Below are positions 1 to 8,300 of a stretch of DNA of 19,155 nt, piece after piece. The stretch's first letter is position 1, and each line of letters starts with the position of its first letter. A program made the position numbers and the translations under genes. Location: positions 1 through 19,155 of the forward strand of contig DAINMX010000111.1 in NCBI GenBank assembly GCA_036736205.1, written 5' to 3'. The notes beneath the pieces were generated by a model. It was not told the DNA's origin. It did not search any database and saw only the letters and a program-made list of their open reading frames with translations. Origin of the DNA: XYA12-FULL-58-9 sp001798605 (GTDB lineage Bacteria; Myxococcota; XYA12-FULL-58-9).

Positions 1-114
1 GGAGGATCGGTTTGCTCGCGGGCGCAACCAAGCAACCGCAGGGCGGTCGTCTAGCGGGATAGATACACGAGCGGTGTGGTGTCTTTCGCGTTCGTTGTGC
101 TACTCCTTCGCATC

Positions 115-420
115 ATGAGTCTAAATGACAATGGACCGCTCCACGAACTCGACGACGGAAACGACGGAAACCACCCATCCTTCCAGCCTTGGTATGCTCG
201 ATATGGCTGGTTTCTCTTGGGCGCATTGTGCATATGCGTTGCTGTTCTTGTTGGCTTCGTAGGCATGTTGGTCGGCATCGACGAGTCTTTTGCCGCAAGG
301 TCGTTTTACAAAGTCGCTTTTGGATTCTTCCTTGCTGCGCTTCTGGGATTCGCAATCGGCACTGTTCGCGCCTTCACGAAAAGTATGGTTCGAGACAAGC
401 ACAAGACGCCGATGATGTAG
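115..420 (+). CDS. Small two-helix membrane protein, function unknown
   Basis: A 101-residue protein. It has a polar, acidic first ~30 residues (LDDGNDGN), then two hydrophobic stretches at about residues 33-54 (WFLLGALCICVAVLVGFVGMLV) and 65-83 (FYKVAFGFFLAALLGFAIG), and ends in a basic tail. This suggests an inner-membrane protein with both termini on the same side. The frame stays open upstream to a GTG at 76; I prefer the ATG at 115, but neither start has a clear ribosome binding site. The last codons and the stop (408-420) lie inside a 59-bp repeat shared with the end of the large minus-strand gene at 1389-3980. The original C-terminus has therefore probably been replaced or truncated. 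I recognise no family. That it is a real gene is moderately supported by the two clean hydrophobic segments. Confidence 0.5.
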   Translation: MSLNDNGPLHELDDGNDGNHPSFQPWYARYGWFLLGALCICVAVLVGFVGMLVGIDESFAARSFYKVAFGFFLAALLGFAIGTVRAFTKSMVRDKHKTPMM

Positions 421-466
421 GCGTACAACCCGGTGCCACCATAGACCCAGATGAGGTCGTCGGTGA
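408..466. repeat. 59-bp direct repeat, copy A (remnant of a propeller gene 3' end)
   Basis: Matches 1395-1453 at 57 of 59 positions in the same orientation; the differences are at 414 and 452. Read on the minus strand it encodes a close variant of the last residues of the 863-residue protein (DDLIWVYGGTGLYAYIIG against DDLVWVYGGTGLYAYTIG). It has an in-frame stop just upstream and has lost the terminal Glu and stop codon. It is therefore a gene fragment, not a second gene. It supplies the stop codon of the small membrane protein. Confidence 0.9.
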
Positions 467-516
467 CGAGTCAGGAATCAGGGCCCCATCATGAAATGAA
501 GAATAGGAATCATGCG

Positions 517-1305
517 ATGAAGTTCGATAGCACCGAATTCGACCTCGACAGACGTTCGCGCAGCAGACGCCATCAAAGGAGACGCGTCGCTCAGCTGGTA
601 CTTCTGGCAGTGGCTGCGGATGTCATCGTGCTTTTGGTGGAGGTCGCCGCCGGTCTCGAGCCGTTGGCGGACTTCCAACATAGCCCGGTGATCTATGTGC
701 ACGCGTTTGTGGTCACGATCGGCACATTTGGCGTCTTTGGGGCTGTTTTGGGCTCTCGCGAGGCAATGCTGGAAGAGATGGCGTATCGGGATTCCTTAAC
801 CGGGTTGCTCAACTCACGATTCTTCCACGCGCGGCTGCGAGAAGAGATCGCGTCTGCCAGAAGGCACGAAAGACCAACCTCACTGGTGCTCCTCGATATT
901 GACCATTTCAAGAAGGTAAACGACGAGCACGGGCATCCGGTTGGCAACCGGCTACTTGAGTTCATCGGTCAGGCGATCCAGTCAGTTCTCCGCGAAGGAG
1001 AGATAGCCGCTCGGGTGGGGGGTGAGGAGTTTGCCCTGCTGTTGCCAGGAGCGACGGCTGGCGATGCCGCCATAGCCGCCGAGCGTTTTCGCGTGGCGAT
1101 GGGCCAAGTCACCGTGAACATCAACAACGACCGGACACTCGCCGTGACAGTCTCCGCCGGTGTGGCGTGTGCAAACCCGGATGGTGTCCAAGATGGAACC
1201 GAGATCTACAATCTCGCAGATAGAGCGCTCTACGCAGCCAAGGAGCAGGGTCGTAACAGGGTGGTGAATTGGATGGCCGGCAAGGAGACCACTGCCCGAC
1301 CATAG
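517..1305 (+). CDS. Membrane-anchored diguanylate cyclase (GGDEF domain)
   Basis: Predicted to make cyclic di-GMP from two GTP at the inner membrane. The start chosen is the ATG at 517, which has AGGA at 505-508 eight bases ahead; ATG 496 is an in-frame alternative. The N-terminus is very basic (RRSRSRRHQRRR), followed by two membrane helices at about residues 24-44 and 59-79. A GGDEF domain starts at DSLTGLLN (about 92). The metal- and nucleotide-binding DIDHFKKVND is at 127-136 and the signature GGEEF is at 168-172, a form compatible with cyclase activity. The product-inhibition I-site, normally RxxD five residues before the signature, reads REGE (159-162), so feedback inhibition may be weak or absent. 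There is no recognisable sensor domain beyond the membrane segment. The gene sits between the two copies of the 59-bp repeat. The family call is firm; what it senses is unknown. Confidence 0.92.
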   Translation: MKFDSTEFDLDRRSRSRRHQRRRVAQLVLLAVAADVIVLLVEVAAGLEPLADFQHSPVIYVHAFVVTIGTFGVFGAVLGSREAMLEEMAYRDSLTGLLNSRFFHARLREEIASARRHERPTSLVLLDIDHFKKVNDEHGHPVGNRLLEFIGQAIQSVLREGEIAARVGGEEFALLLPGATAGDAAIAAERFRVAMGQVTVNINNDRTLAVTVSAGVACANPDGVQDGTEIYNLADRALYAAKEQGRNRVVNWMAGKETTARP

Positions 1306-1388
1306 GTGGCATGAATACCACGGCTCCACTTGCCCAGGTCATGGTCACAACCGAACTGAAAGAAAACCATGTCCGGAGGCCGAGTGAC

Positions 1389-3980
1389 TCACTCGCCGAT
1401 GGTGTAGGCGTACAACCCGGTGCCACCATAGACCCAGACGAGGTCGTCGGTGAGGGAAACACCGCGCAATGCCGATCCCGCGAGGGTGCCGGTGCCATTG
1501 GGGACCACCGTATCGGCGACCAGGCGTGGGGCTGAAGGGATCTCGAGGTCGACCAGCTTCAGGGTTCTATCGCTGCCCTGGGGGACGCTGGCGAGCAGAG
1601 TCCCGCGCAGATCGACGGTCGAGGCATCAATCCCACGCCACACAGGGTAGGCCACTGGGTTGGTCGGGATGGCCGCGTCAAAAACAAAGAGGCCGGCGCT
1701 GGCACTCACCACCACCAGGCCCGCTGCGTTGGTCGCCATAGCCTGACCGTTCGGCAGTGTGAAGGTCTGGCGCAGCGTCGGTTGGTTGCCGTTGCCGAGA
1801 TCGAAGACATCGAGGTGCTCACCGAGCACCCACAACCCATCGCCCACCACCGCCAAGGCCCGGGGGAAGGTAATCGCCAGGTGGCCCTTCTTCGGCAGGT
1901 CCGGGGTAGCCAGGTCGTAGATGTCCACCCCATTATACCACTCGGCGGTGATCAGCAGGTCGCCAGCGATCACCGCGTCGTAGACACAGCCCACCGCGGT
2001 TCCCGCGGCGGCGGGAAGCGTGATGGTCGGTACCAGTTCGTTGACCGGGTTGGCGTAAAGCGCGGTGCCGCTGCGGCACCCGGCGACAACGGTATACTGA
2101 GAATATACACGAATGCCGCCGGCGACCTGGGTGGTGGCCGTGGTGCGGCTCAGGACGGCGGGCACCGCCGGAGCGCTGACATCGAGCAACAGGCGTTCGC
2201 CCACCCCGGTGGCCAACGAATTGGCACCGTTCGGGGTAAAGCGCGACACGGACGTTCCGAGGTAACCGGTCGCCGTCAGGGAAAATGCGTTTTCATCGGT
2301 GACCCCGTCGCAGTCGTTATCGAGGCCATCGGCCGGATCGTCGCTCAGTTGGGCCACGTCGCCCGTGCACGGGTCCCAGTCGACGCCGGTGCAGGTCTCG
2401 CTGCCGATCTCGCAAACGCCGACGTCAATACCGCAGGTCCGGGCCCAACCGGGCGCGCAACCGAGTACGCGGAACTCGCTGGTATCCACCAGGCGCAACC
2501 ACGGTCCGGTGGTATCGGACTCGACGCGGACGTGGACCAGTTCGACGAGGTCGCCCTCGGCAAGAGCCGGGGGATCGGCGCAGTCGCCGATGGCGGGGTT
2601 GCACAAAAAAATGCGGAGGGACACCGCGGCGGACCCTTGGTCGCTGTCGCGCAGATTGCCCACCGTATGGGCGGTGGTGCTCGTGATCGCCGTCCCGGGG
2701 GTGAGCAGCACGGTATTGAAGGAGACAAAGCCGCCGGTGAGTGCGTCGAGGTTGGCCAGCAGGTCCAGGACGGTGATCGCCGTTGTCATGGGTCCTGGGC
2801 CTTGCCAGAGTCTGGCCTGGACGAGGGTCACGAGGTTGGTCAGCGCCGCCGTTCCCACGCCGGGGGCAGCGGCTACCAACGCGAGGCTCGCCCACGGGCG
2901 TCCTCCGAGCAGGGTCTCGGTAAGGGCCTGGTCGAGGCCTACGTCGGCACGGAGCTGGGCTCGGGAAGCAGTGTTGACCACCGCGAGCGCGGTCTGTGCT
3001 TCGTTCTGCGTGAAGGTTACGCCATCGTAGGTGAAGGTGGTTTCAGGCGTCGTCGTGTCGCAGTCGCAGGTGGCCGCCGGCAGGGTGCACCAGGTCGTGG
3101 CGACCTCGTCCCGCAGGTTGGTCAGAACGGTGGCACCGACGTTGGAGACGGCCCCAAGGGCGGGGAGGTCGGCCAAAGGCCGGGCCGCGATGATCCGACC
3201 GGCGAGGGTGGGGCCGATGCCGGTGATCGTGTCCAGCACTGCGCTCGCACCGTGGTTGGCCAGATCGAGCACCGCGTTGGCCTGGGCATCGGAGAACACG
3301 ACGCTCTCGAAGGTTCCCCCGAGGGCGGCGCAGCCGCTGGAGTAGGAAGCCGCAAAGGCCTTGAGGGCTTGGAGGGCACCAGCGCCGACATAAGGTGCCG
3401 CGGCGATGGCGGCCAGGTTCGCCAGCGGATCGGCGGCGTCAAAGGGTCGCGCGGTGACGATGGCGGCCGCGGCGCGGGCGTCGAGGCCAACCTCGTCGTC
3501 GAGGGTCGCAAGGGACGCCCGGTTGCACAGGACGATGACCTGCGCGACCTCGGTGGCGGTAAACGCCACTTCATCAAAGTAACCGACGATGGGATCCGCG
3601 CCAGCGATGTAACCGTGGGCCTGGGCGTAGCTGAGCAGGCGGGTCAGGCAGGCATCGCCGACGTAGGGTACCGCGTCGAGCTCATCGAGATTCGTGAATG
3701 GTCGGTCGTCCCCGTTGCCGCAGGCCCCGTCGCTCCCATCGCGGTGGGCGACAATGGCGGCGGCGGCGCGGGCGTCCAGGGCCGCGTCGACATCGAGGGT
3801 CACCAGTCCAACACCGCAGTCGTTGACCAGTGCGAGCACGCCGTCGATCTCCTCGGAGGTGAGGATCAGGCTTACCGCGGCGTTGCGTTCGTCGCCGAAC
3901 AACGGCGTGGGCGCCCCCGTCGTACACCCGGTCCCGAAGAGGCAGAATAACGTAACAGAACGAATGCAAAAGAGATTCAT
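1389..3980 (-). CDS. Surface lipoprotein-like protein: four HhH repeats, MopE motif, C-terminal beta-propeller
   Basis: An 863-residue exported protein. The hydrophobic N-terminus ends in GTGC (Cys19), a weak lipobox. Four tandem modules follow (about 41-120, 140-215, 229-295, 323-390), each patterned like a ComEA-type helix-hairpin-helix repeat; module 3 is clearest (NHGASAVLDTITGIG, then VSNVGATVL). Residues 400-508 form an unassigned domain, perhaps an OB-like fold. Residues 510-564 are Cys-rich and end in DGLDNDCDGVTDE, the acidic motif of MopE-type proteins common in myxobacteria. From 570 to the end, repeats resembling LVIVD/YVTN blades (NGVDIYDLATPDLP, LKLVDLEIPSAP) suggest a propeller. 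The start at 3980 has GGAG 6-9 bases ahead. HhH domains often bind DNA, but no DNA role is shown here. The last codons are duplicated at 408-466. Domain calls are good; function is unknown. Confidence 0.85.
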   Translation of the reverse strand: MNLFCIRSVTLFCLFGTGCTTGAPTPLFGDERNAAVSLILTSEEIDGVLALVNDCGVGLVTLDVDAALDARAAAAIVAHRDGSDGACGNGDDRPFTNLDELDAVPYVGDACLTRLLSYAQAHGYIAGADPIVGYFDEVAFTATEVAQVIVLCNRASLATLDDEVGLDARAAAAIVTARPFDAADPLANLAAIAAAPYVGAGALQALKAFAASYSSGCAALGGTFESVVFSDAQANAVLDLANHGASAVLDTITGIGPTLAGRIIAARPLADLPALGAVSNVGATVLTNLRDEVATTWCTLPAATCDCDTTTPETTFTYDGVTFTQNEAQTALAVVNTASRAQLRADVGLDQALTETLLGGRPWASLALVAAAPGVGTAALTNLVTLVQARLWQGPGPMTTAITVLDLLANLDALTGGFVSFNTVLLTPGTAITSTTAHTVGNLRDSDQGSAAVSLRIFLCNPAIGDCADPPALAEGDLVELVHVRVESDTTGPWLRLVDTSEFRVLGCAPGWARTCGIDVGVCEIGSETCTGVDWDPCTGDVAQLSDDPADGLDNDCDGVTDENAFSLTATGYLGTSVSRFTPNGANSLATGVGERLLLDVSAPAVPAVLSRTTATTQVAGGIRVYSQYTVVAGCRSGTALYANPVNELVPTITLPAAAGTAVGCVYDAVIAGDLLITAEWYNGVDIYDLATPDLPKKGHLAITFPRALAVVGDGLWVLGEHLDVFDLGNGNQPTLRQTFTLPNGQAMATNAAGLVVVSASAGLFVFDAAIPTNPVAYPVWRGIDASTVDLRGTLLASVPQGSDRTLKLVDLEIPSAPRLVADTVVPNGTGTLAGSALRGVSLTDDLVWVYGGTGLYAYTIGE
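1395..1453. repeat. 59-bp direct repeat, copy B (3' end of the 863-residue gene)
   Basis: The parent copy of the repeat seen at 408-466, offset by 987 bp. It lies inside the coding region of the large minus-strand lipoprotein and encodes its final propeller blade. The similarity stops abruptly on both sides. Confidence 0.9.
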
Positions 3981-4027
3981 TGCGTCTCCGAGACGGCTAC
4001 CAAGCGCCGAACCTTTTTTCCTCCCAG

Positions 4028-4033
4028 ATTATC
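4028..4033 (-). promoter_or_regulatory. Possible -10 element for the 863-residue gene
   Basis: On the minus strand this reads GATAAT, close to TATAAT, about 50 bases upstream of the start at 3980. A matching -35 would fall at or inside the run of Ns, so it cannot be checked. Confidence 0.2.
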
Positions 4034-4048
4034 GGTGAGGGTGGGCCA

Positions 4049-4148
4049 NNNNNNNNNNNNNNNNNNNNNNNNNNNNNNNNNNNNNNNNNNNNNNNNNNNN
4101 NNNNNNNNNNNNNNNNNNNNNNNNNNNNNNNNNNNNNNNNNNNNNNNN
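4049..4148. other. Assembly gap of 100 Ns
   Basis: Exactly 100 consecutive Ns, the conventional filler for a scaffold join of unknown size. Adjacency of the genes at 1389-3980 and 4263-4997 is therefore not proven, and sequence of any length could be missing. The short flanks, 3981-4048 and 4149-4262, show no gene that I can support. Confidence 0.97.
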
Positions 4149-4262
4149 TGTAGACACGGAGATGGTCATGATGTCACCTCGTCAACATGGGTCGAGGCTT
4201 GAGCCCATCGACGGGCCGCACGATTGAGTGTCCACACAACCGTTCCCGGCGAAAGACTAAGC

Positions 4263-4997
4263 TCACGGGCAGGAACCGTTTGTGCCCCAAAATTCCCAGG
4301 TGATTTCGTATGTGAAGGTGCTGCGATCTTGGTTTTGGTTGTAGGAGATGTCGAGGCTGTGCACCACCAACCGGACCTCCGACAGTGTTGAACCCACCAA
4401 ATCCGGCGACTCATGTAGCTGCATGGACTCGTATCCGCCGTAACTTGTGAAACCCGGTGCTCCATTTAGACCGAAGCCATAGTCAATCACCTCATCAATG
4501 CCATCGGTCATACAAGATGAAAAATTGGGAAAATCGGCCTGGTTTGAGCCAGTGAGACTCGTGGTGCCGCTCCAGCCAACAGGGAACAGTACCTCTTCAC
4601 CAATGGAGGCAGGAGCTTGCGGACAATTGGTATTCAACAGATTGTCGTCATCGTAACGCAGGTGAAAAGAAACCGTTCTGTCCGTGTAATCGCCGGGTCG
4701 GGTTGTTCCTGTCTGTGAATGGTCGAACTCCATGAGCAATACGGATGGACAATGGGAAAAATTGTCTCCGAGCGAATGGTCGTCACCACTGGGACCAGCA
4801 TCGCCCGCAGCGAATCCGTTGTCCCCGCCAGTTGTCGTCTGTCTGTCTGAGTCGGTATTTGGAGCGAACAGAATCGGGCTGCGGGCCAGGCAAGCCTGCA
4901 ACGCGAACCCTACGCACAACAAAAAGCAGGCGGTCGACACAGCCAACCCCATCCCCGCAACAAATCGTCTCTGGCGGATCTGTCTGTGCCCGTGCAT
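4263..4997 (-). CDS. Predicted lipoprotein, function unknown
   Basis: A 244-residue exported protein. The N-terminus is basic (R5, R8, R10, R11), followed by a hydrophobic segment and the lipobox LQAC, predicting lipidation at Cys36. A polar linker rich in D, G and T (about 49-75) leads into a compact domain with several Trp and Tyr residues. Cysteines in NTNCPQ, SSCMTD and the terminal GSCP could form disulfides. The ATG at 4997 is preferred because it gives a complete signal peptide, though no strong ribosome binding site precedes it. The alternative Met16 would remove the basic region. I recognise no domain; a beta-sandwich is possible from the alternating pattern near the C-terminus (STFTYEITWEFWG). 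The 3' side is near the assembly gap, so its downstream neighbour is uncertain. Confidence 0.75.
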   Translation of the reverse strand: MHGHRQIRQRRFVAGMGLAVSTACFLLCVGFALQACLARSPILFAPNTDSDRQTTTGGDNGFAAGDAGPSGDDHSLGDNFSHCPSVLLMEFDHSQTGTTRPGDYTDRTVSFHLRYDDDNLLNTNCPQAPASIGEEVLFPVGWSGTTSLTGSNQADFPNFSSCMTDGIDEVIDYGFGLNGAPGFTSYGGYESMQLHESPDLVGSTLSEVRLVVHSLDISYNQNQDRSTFTYEITWEFWGTNGSCP

Positions 4998-5081
4998 GGC
5001 AAATAGGATAACAGGAATTGATAGGCCCTGTCTTCGTCACGACCAGCCCATTCCAGCCTATTCCATTCCATTTACTCCGTC

Positions 5082-5202
5082 ATGGGTGACGGCCAGAAGA
5101 TGATCGCCAAGCTGCTCGGCCACACCGCCACTGGGGCGACCGAGCGATTACACGTACGTCCAGGTCGAGCAAACAAAACCGCTCGTCGGACGAGGTGGAT
5201 GA
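5082..5202 (+). pseudogene. C-terminal remnant of a tyrosine recombinase (integrase), frameshifted
   Basis: The frame from 5082 reads GDGQKMIAKLLGHTATGATER, the LLGH box of phage-type tyrosine recombinases. Family members normally continue with RYxHV, where the Tyr is the DNA-cleaving nucleophile. Here the frame reads ERLHVRP. If the single T at 5148 is skipped, the next frame gives YTYVQVEQTKPLV and then a stop at 5200-5202. So one extra base separates the LLGH box from the catalytic Tyr. No catalytic domain is visible upstream. A third frame stays open from about 5183 to 5299 and may be the decayed tail. This is a scar of an integrated element; which element is unknown. The 310 bp between the genes at 4997 and 5308 hold little else. 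Confidence 0.7.
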
Positions 5203-5294
5203 GGTTGATTGGCAACAGGCAGGGATTGCGGTCAGTCAGAGTCTCTCCGCGCAAAGGTCAGTCGCTGCGCCTTCCTTCGTTCACGTCACTTTGT

Positions 5295-5300
5295 CATAAT
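5295..5300 (+). promoter_or_regulatory. Possible -10 element, implying a leaderless transcript
   Basis: CATAAT lies seven bases before the ATG at 5308, and no Shine-Dalgarno sequence precedes that ATG. If this is the true -10, transcription would begin at or next to the start codon. The -35 region (around 5272-5277, TTCCTT) is a poor match, so this is a suggestion only. Confidence 0.2.
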
Positions 5301-5307
5301 CTCCGCC

Positions 5308-8300
5308 ATGGTTCGAGAGCTTATAGGTGTATGGCTATGGGTCTGCGTTTCGTTGCTCCCATGCAGGGTCATGGCCCAAGACCTAATTGTGAACGGAGGG
5401 TTCGAGCAGGGTTTGGACTCGTGGACCGGGGCCTGCCCGGACCCCAGGATTGTCTGCGATGTCGTGGGCGATACCGCCATCGGGGGTTCCTCCTCCTTGC
5501 GAGTGGAGTTTCATGGAGAACAGGGAGATACGAATTTCTACCAGATTGGCCAACTCGTGGCCGTGCAGCCGGAAACAAGCTACCTGCTCTCCTACTCCAT
5601 CAAGAGTGCCGAACGCACGGACTCGTCGAGTGTCGCATATTCTCTTTTGACCTCCACAGAGGAGTCCATCGATTGTACCGGAAGCAATTGGTGCAACCAA
5701 TTCAGCGGGCCCCCACAGCCAGCCGGAACGCAGGGCTGGACGGCCTACCTGACGGTGATCCACACGACATGGGATACCGCTTTTGTACGCATCACGCCTC
5801 GACAGACGGGTACCAACACGAGTGGAACATCCTGGTGGGATGGGATCTCCCTGATCGAGCTCTCGGCGGACAAGCAGAATACCACGTCGATCCAAACGAA
5901 CGGCATCCGCGTGACCGTGGACAGGGACACATCAGGCGGTATCCTCAGCATACGCGACGAAGCAAGCGGAACCGAGTTCATACAGTCAGGCCTGGTGGCC
6001 CCGCTTCTTTATCGCATCAACTACAAGGAAACCTATCAGACCACCGCGAAGTCGGTGGTCTCCAATCTCTTCGCCTCATGCTACGAGGAAACCGTCAGCG
6101 AAACCGAGTCCGAGGTGCGGCTGGTCATGACGGCCTGCCATGCGGATCTCGGTTTGGAAGTCCACGCAACCATTGTCGCCCACAAAGAAGACGACAGCCT
6201 GCGCTTCCAAATCGCGGTCACCAACGCCGGAGACAAGATCATCCAATCGATCGACTACCCGGTTCTGGATCTGACGCCGCAGATAGGAAGCTCTTCGGCT
6301 GACGACTTCTTTCTCATGCCTTACCACACCGGCAATCTCTATCGTGACCTCGCATCGCTTCCGTCAACGGGACAACATTACGTTAACTCCAACCCCGGCG
6401 GGACCTCCATGCAGCTCATGGCCTACTATGACCGCGATGACACCACCCCGGGTCTATACATTCAGAGCGAGGACACCCAGGGGTACTTCAAACGTTTCGG
6501 TTTCGAGCGCATCGACTCCGGGGACGACGATGTCCTGCGGCTTTTTTACAGCAACCACATTGCAGAAGAACAAGGAGCGGATTTCCTGCTCCATTATGAC
6601 ATTCGCCTGCAAACCTTTTGGGGTGATTGGTACGATGCCGCTGACATCTACAAGGCATGGGCCCTGCAGCAATGGTGGACCGCACACACACTCTTCGAGA
6701 GGCCTGACATTCCGAGCTTTCTCTTCGATGTCAATGTGGCCCATACCAACTTTTGGATGCCCATCGATGAGTGGTTTGTGATCAACGATTTCATGCGCCA
6801 GCAATACCTAACCGAACCCTATGCCCTGCCGCAATTCGACGGTGCTCTCTACGTCCCGGGGGGAATTTGGGGGAGACCCGACACGACCTGGTGTGGTGTT
6901 GACTGCTTCTATCCTTACGACGGTGTCGTGCCTCTCGACCCGCTCGAGGATGACCCGCTGTTGGCGCAGGTCGAGGCGCTGCATGCCATCGATGTCGACG
7001 CTTATCTTTGGCTTTCGGGCAACAAGTGGGACATCGTGGAGCATGACTCGGAGGGCGTTCTGTTGTTCGATGACTCGGTGGATTTTGAGGCGCTCGGTCG
7101 CGACCACGTGATCATCAAAGAGGACGGCAGCGAGTATCTCGTGTCCGACCGTTTCTGTCCCGAAGGAAACCAGCGCGAGTCCGCAATGATCGACATTGGC
7201 ACGGCCGACAACAATGTCATGGACGAGGTGATTGTCGACAACATCGTCCGCGGCCTGCGACGCAATGTCCGGTTGATGTCCCTCGACCAGATCGCCGGTG
7301 GCTATACCTTCGGCAACTGGCGACTGGGGACCGACCACCCAATCGGCCAAGGTCGGTGGCTACACGATCGCTTCGTTGAGCTGCTAATCGGCATTCAGGA
7401 CGTCGTCGCGCAGGAGGGCAGAACCGGAGATTTCGCGCTCTCCATGGAAGAGACAAACGAGTTTCACATTCCATTCTTGCAGCTGCATATGATTCGACAG
7501 GCGCGTAACGGGGGATTTTCGGTCAGGGGGGTTGAAGACGGCTTCAGCGCCAACGTTCCCTTGTTCAGCTATGTGTACAGCCGATTCGCACTGGCGATGG
7601 ATGAATACGGCTTCGTGTACGGCAGTTCGACGGACAACCCGATCAACCTTTGGTCTCTAGCAACGACTGTTCTCCAGGGGAATGTCCCGAACTTGGTCGT
7701 GTGGTGGGATGAGGCCTGGAACGAGGGCGATCCAGTGGTGTATGCGCCGACTTTCGAGTTTTTCAAAAAGCTCATCGCCAACGTGGATCAAAGCTTCCGT
7801 GGCGCCGAGATCCTGCACCCGCCGAAGGTCTCCGGACGCCCCCCCGCAGTGGTGACGCCAAACGCCGGTGGCCGCACGTACTCGATCAACTTCTTTCACG
7901 AGCCGCTGCAGCTTCAGATGTTCCGAAAACAAGACGGTGCACTGGCCCTGGTCCTCATCAGCCTCGTTGACGACCCCGAGGATATCAGCCTGGCATTCAC
8001 GCTCGAGGACTACGACAGCGCCTATACCCTTTTCGACCTCTACGAGAACCGCAATGGGGTCCGTCGACTGGTTGCCGGGGACATTCCGTTGCACAATGGC
8101 TATCCGATGACGACCGACATGGCCTACAAGGATCTCGTCATCTTCGAGGCCGTTCCGAAATGCCCTACCGAGAGAGCGGATTGCAACACACAGGCCAACG
8201 ACGGTTGCGAAGTTGATACGCAAATGGATGAAAAGCATTGTGGGGCCTGCGACGCGGCTTGTCCCGTGGCGAGCAACGCCATCGCTACGTGCGCAGGCGG

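Noticed and set aside
1340..1371. Inverted repeat CATGGT/ACCATG between converging genes as a terminator
   Set aside because: Only six pairs with a 20-base loop and no T-run. Too weak to call.
1782..3950. Very long open frame (722 codons) on the plus strand
   Set aside because: It is antisense to the 863-residue gene, is made of G, R, V and E runs typical of a shadow frame in GC-rich DNA, and shows no domain pattern. The minus-strand frame has clear repeats and a signal peptide.
5202..6302. Long plus-strand frame continuing beyond the integrase remnant
   Set aside because: Past the LLGH segment it is Arg- and Gly-rich with no structure and overlaps the well-supported secreted hydrolase in another frame. 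Only the first part is kept, as a pseudogene.
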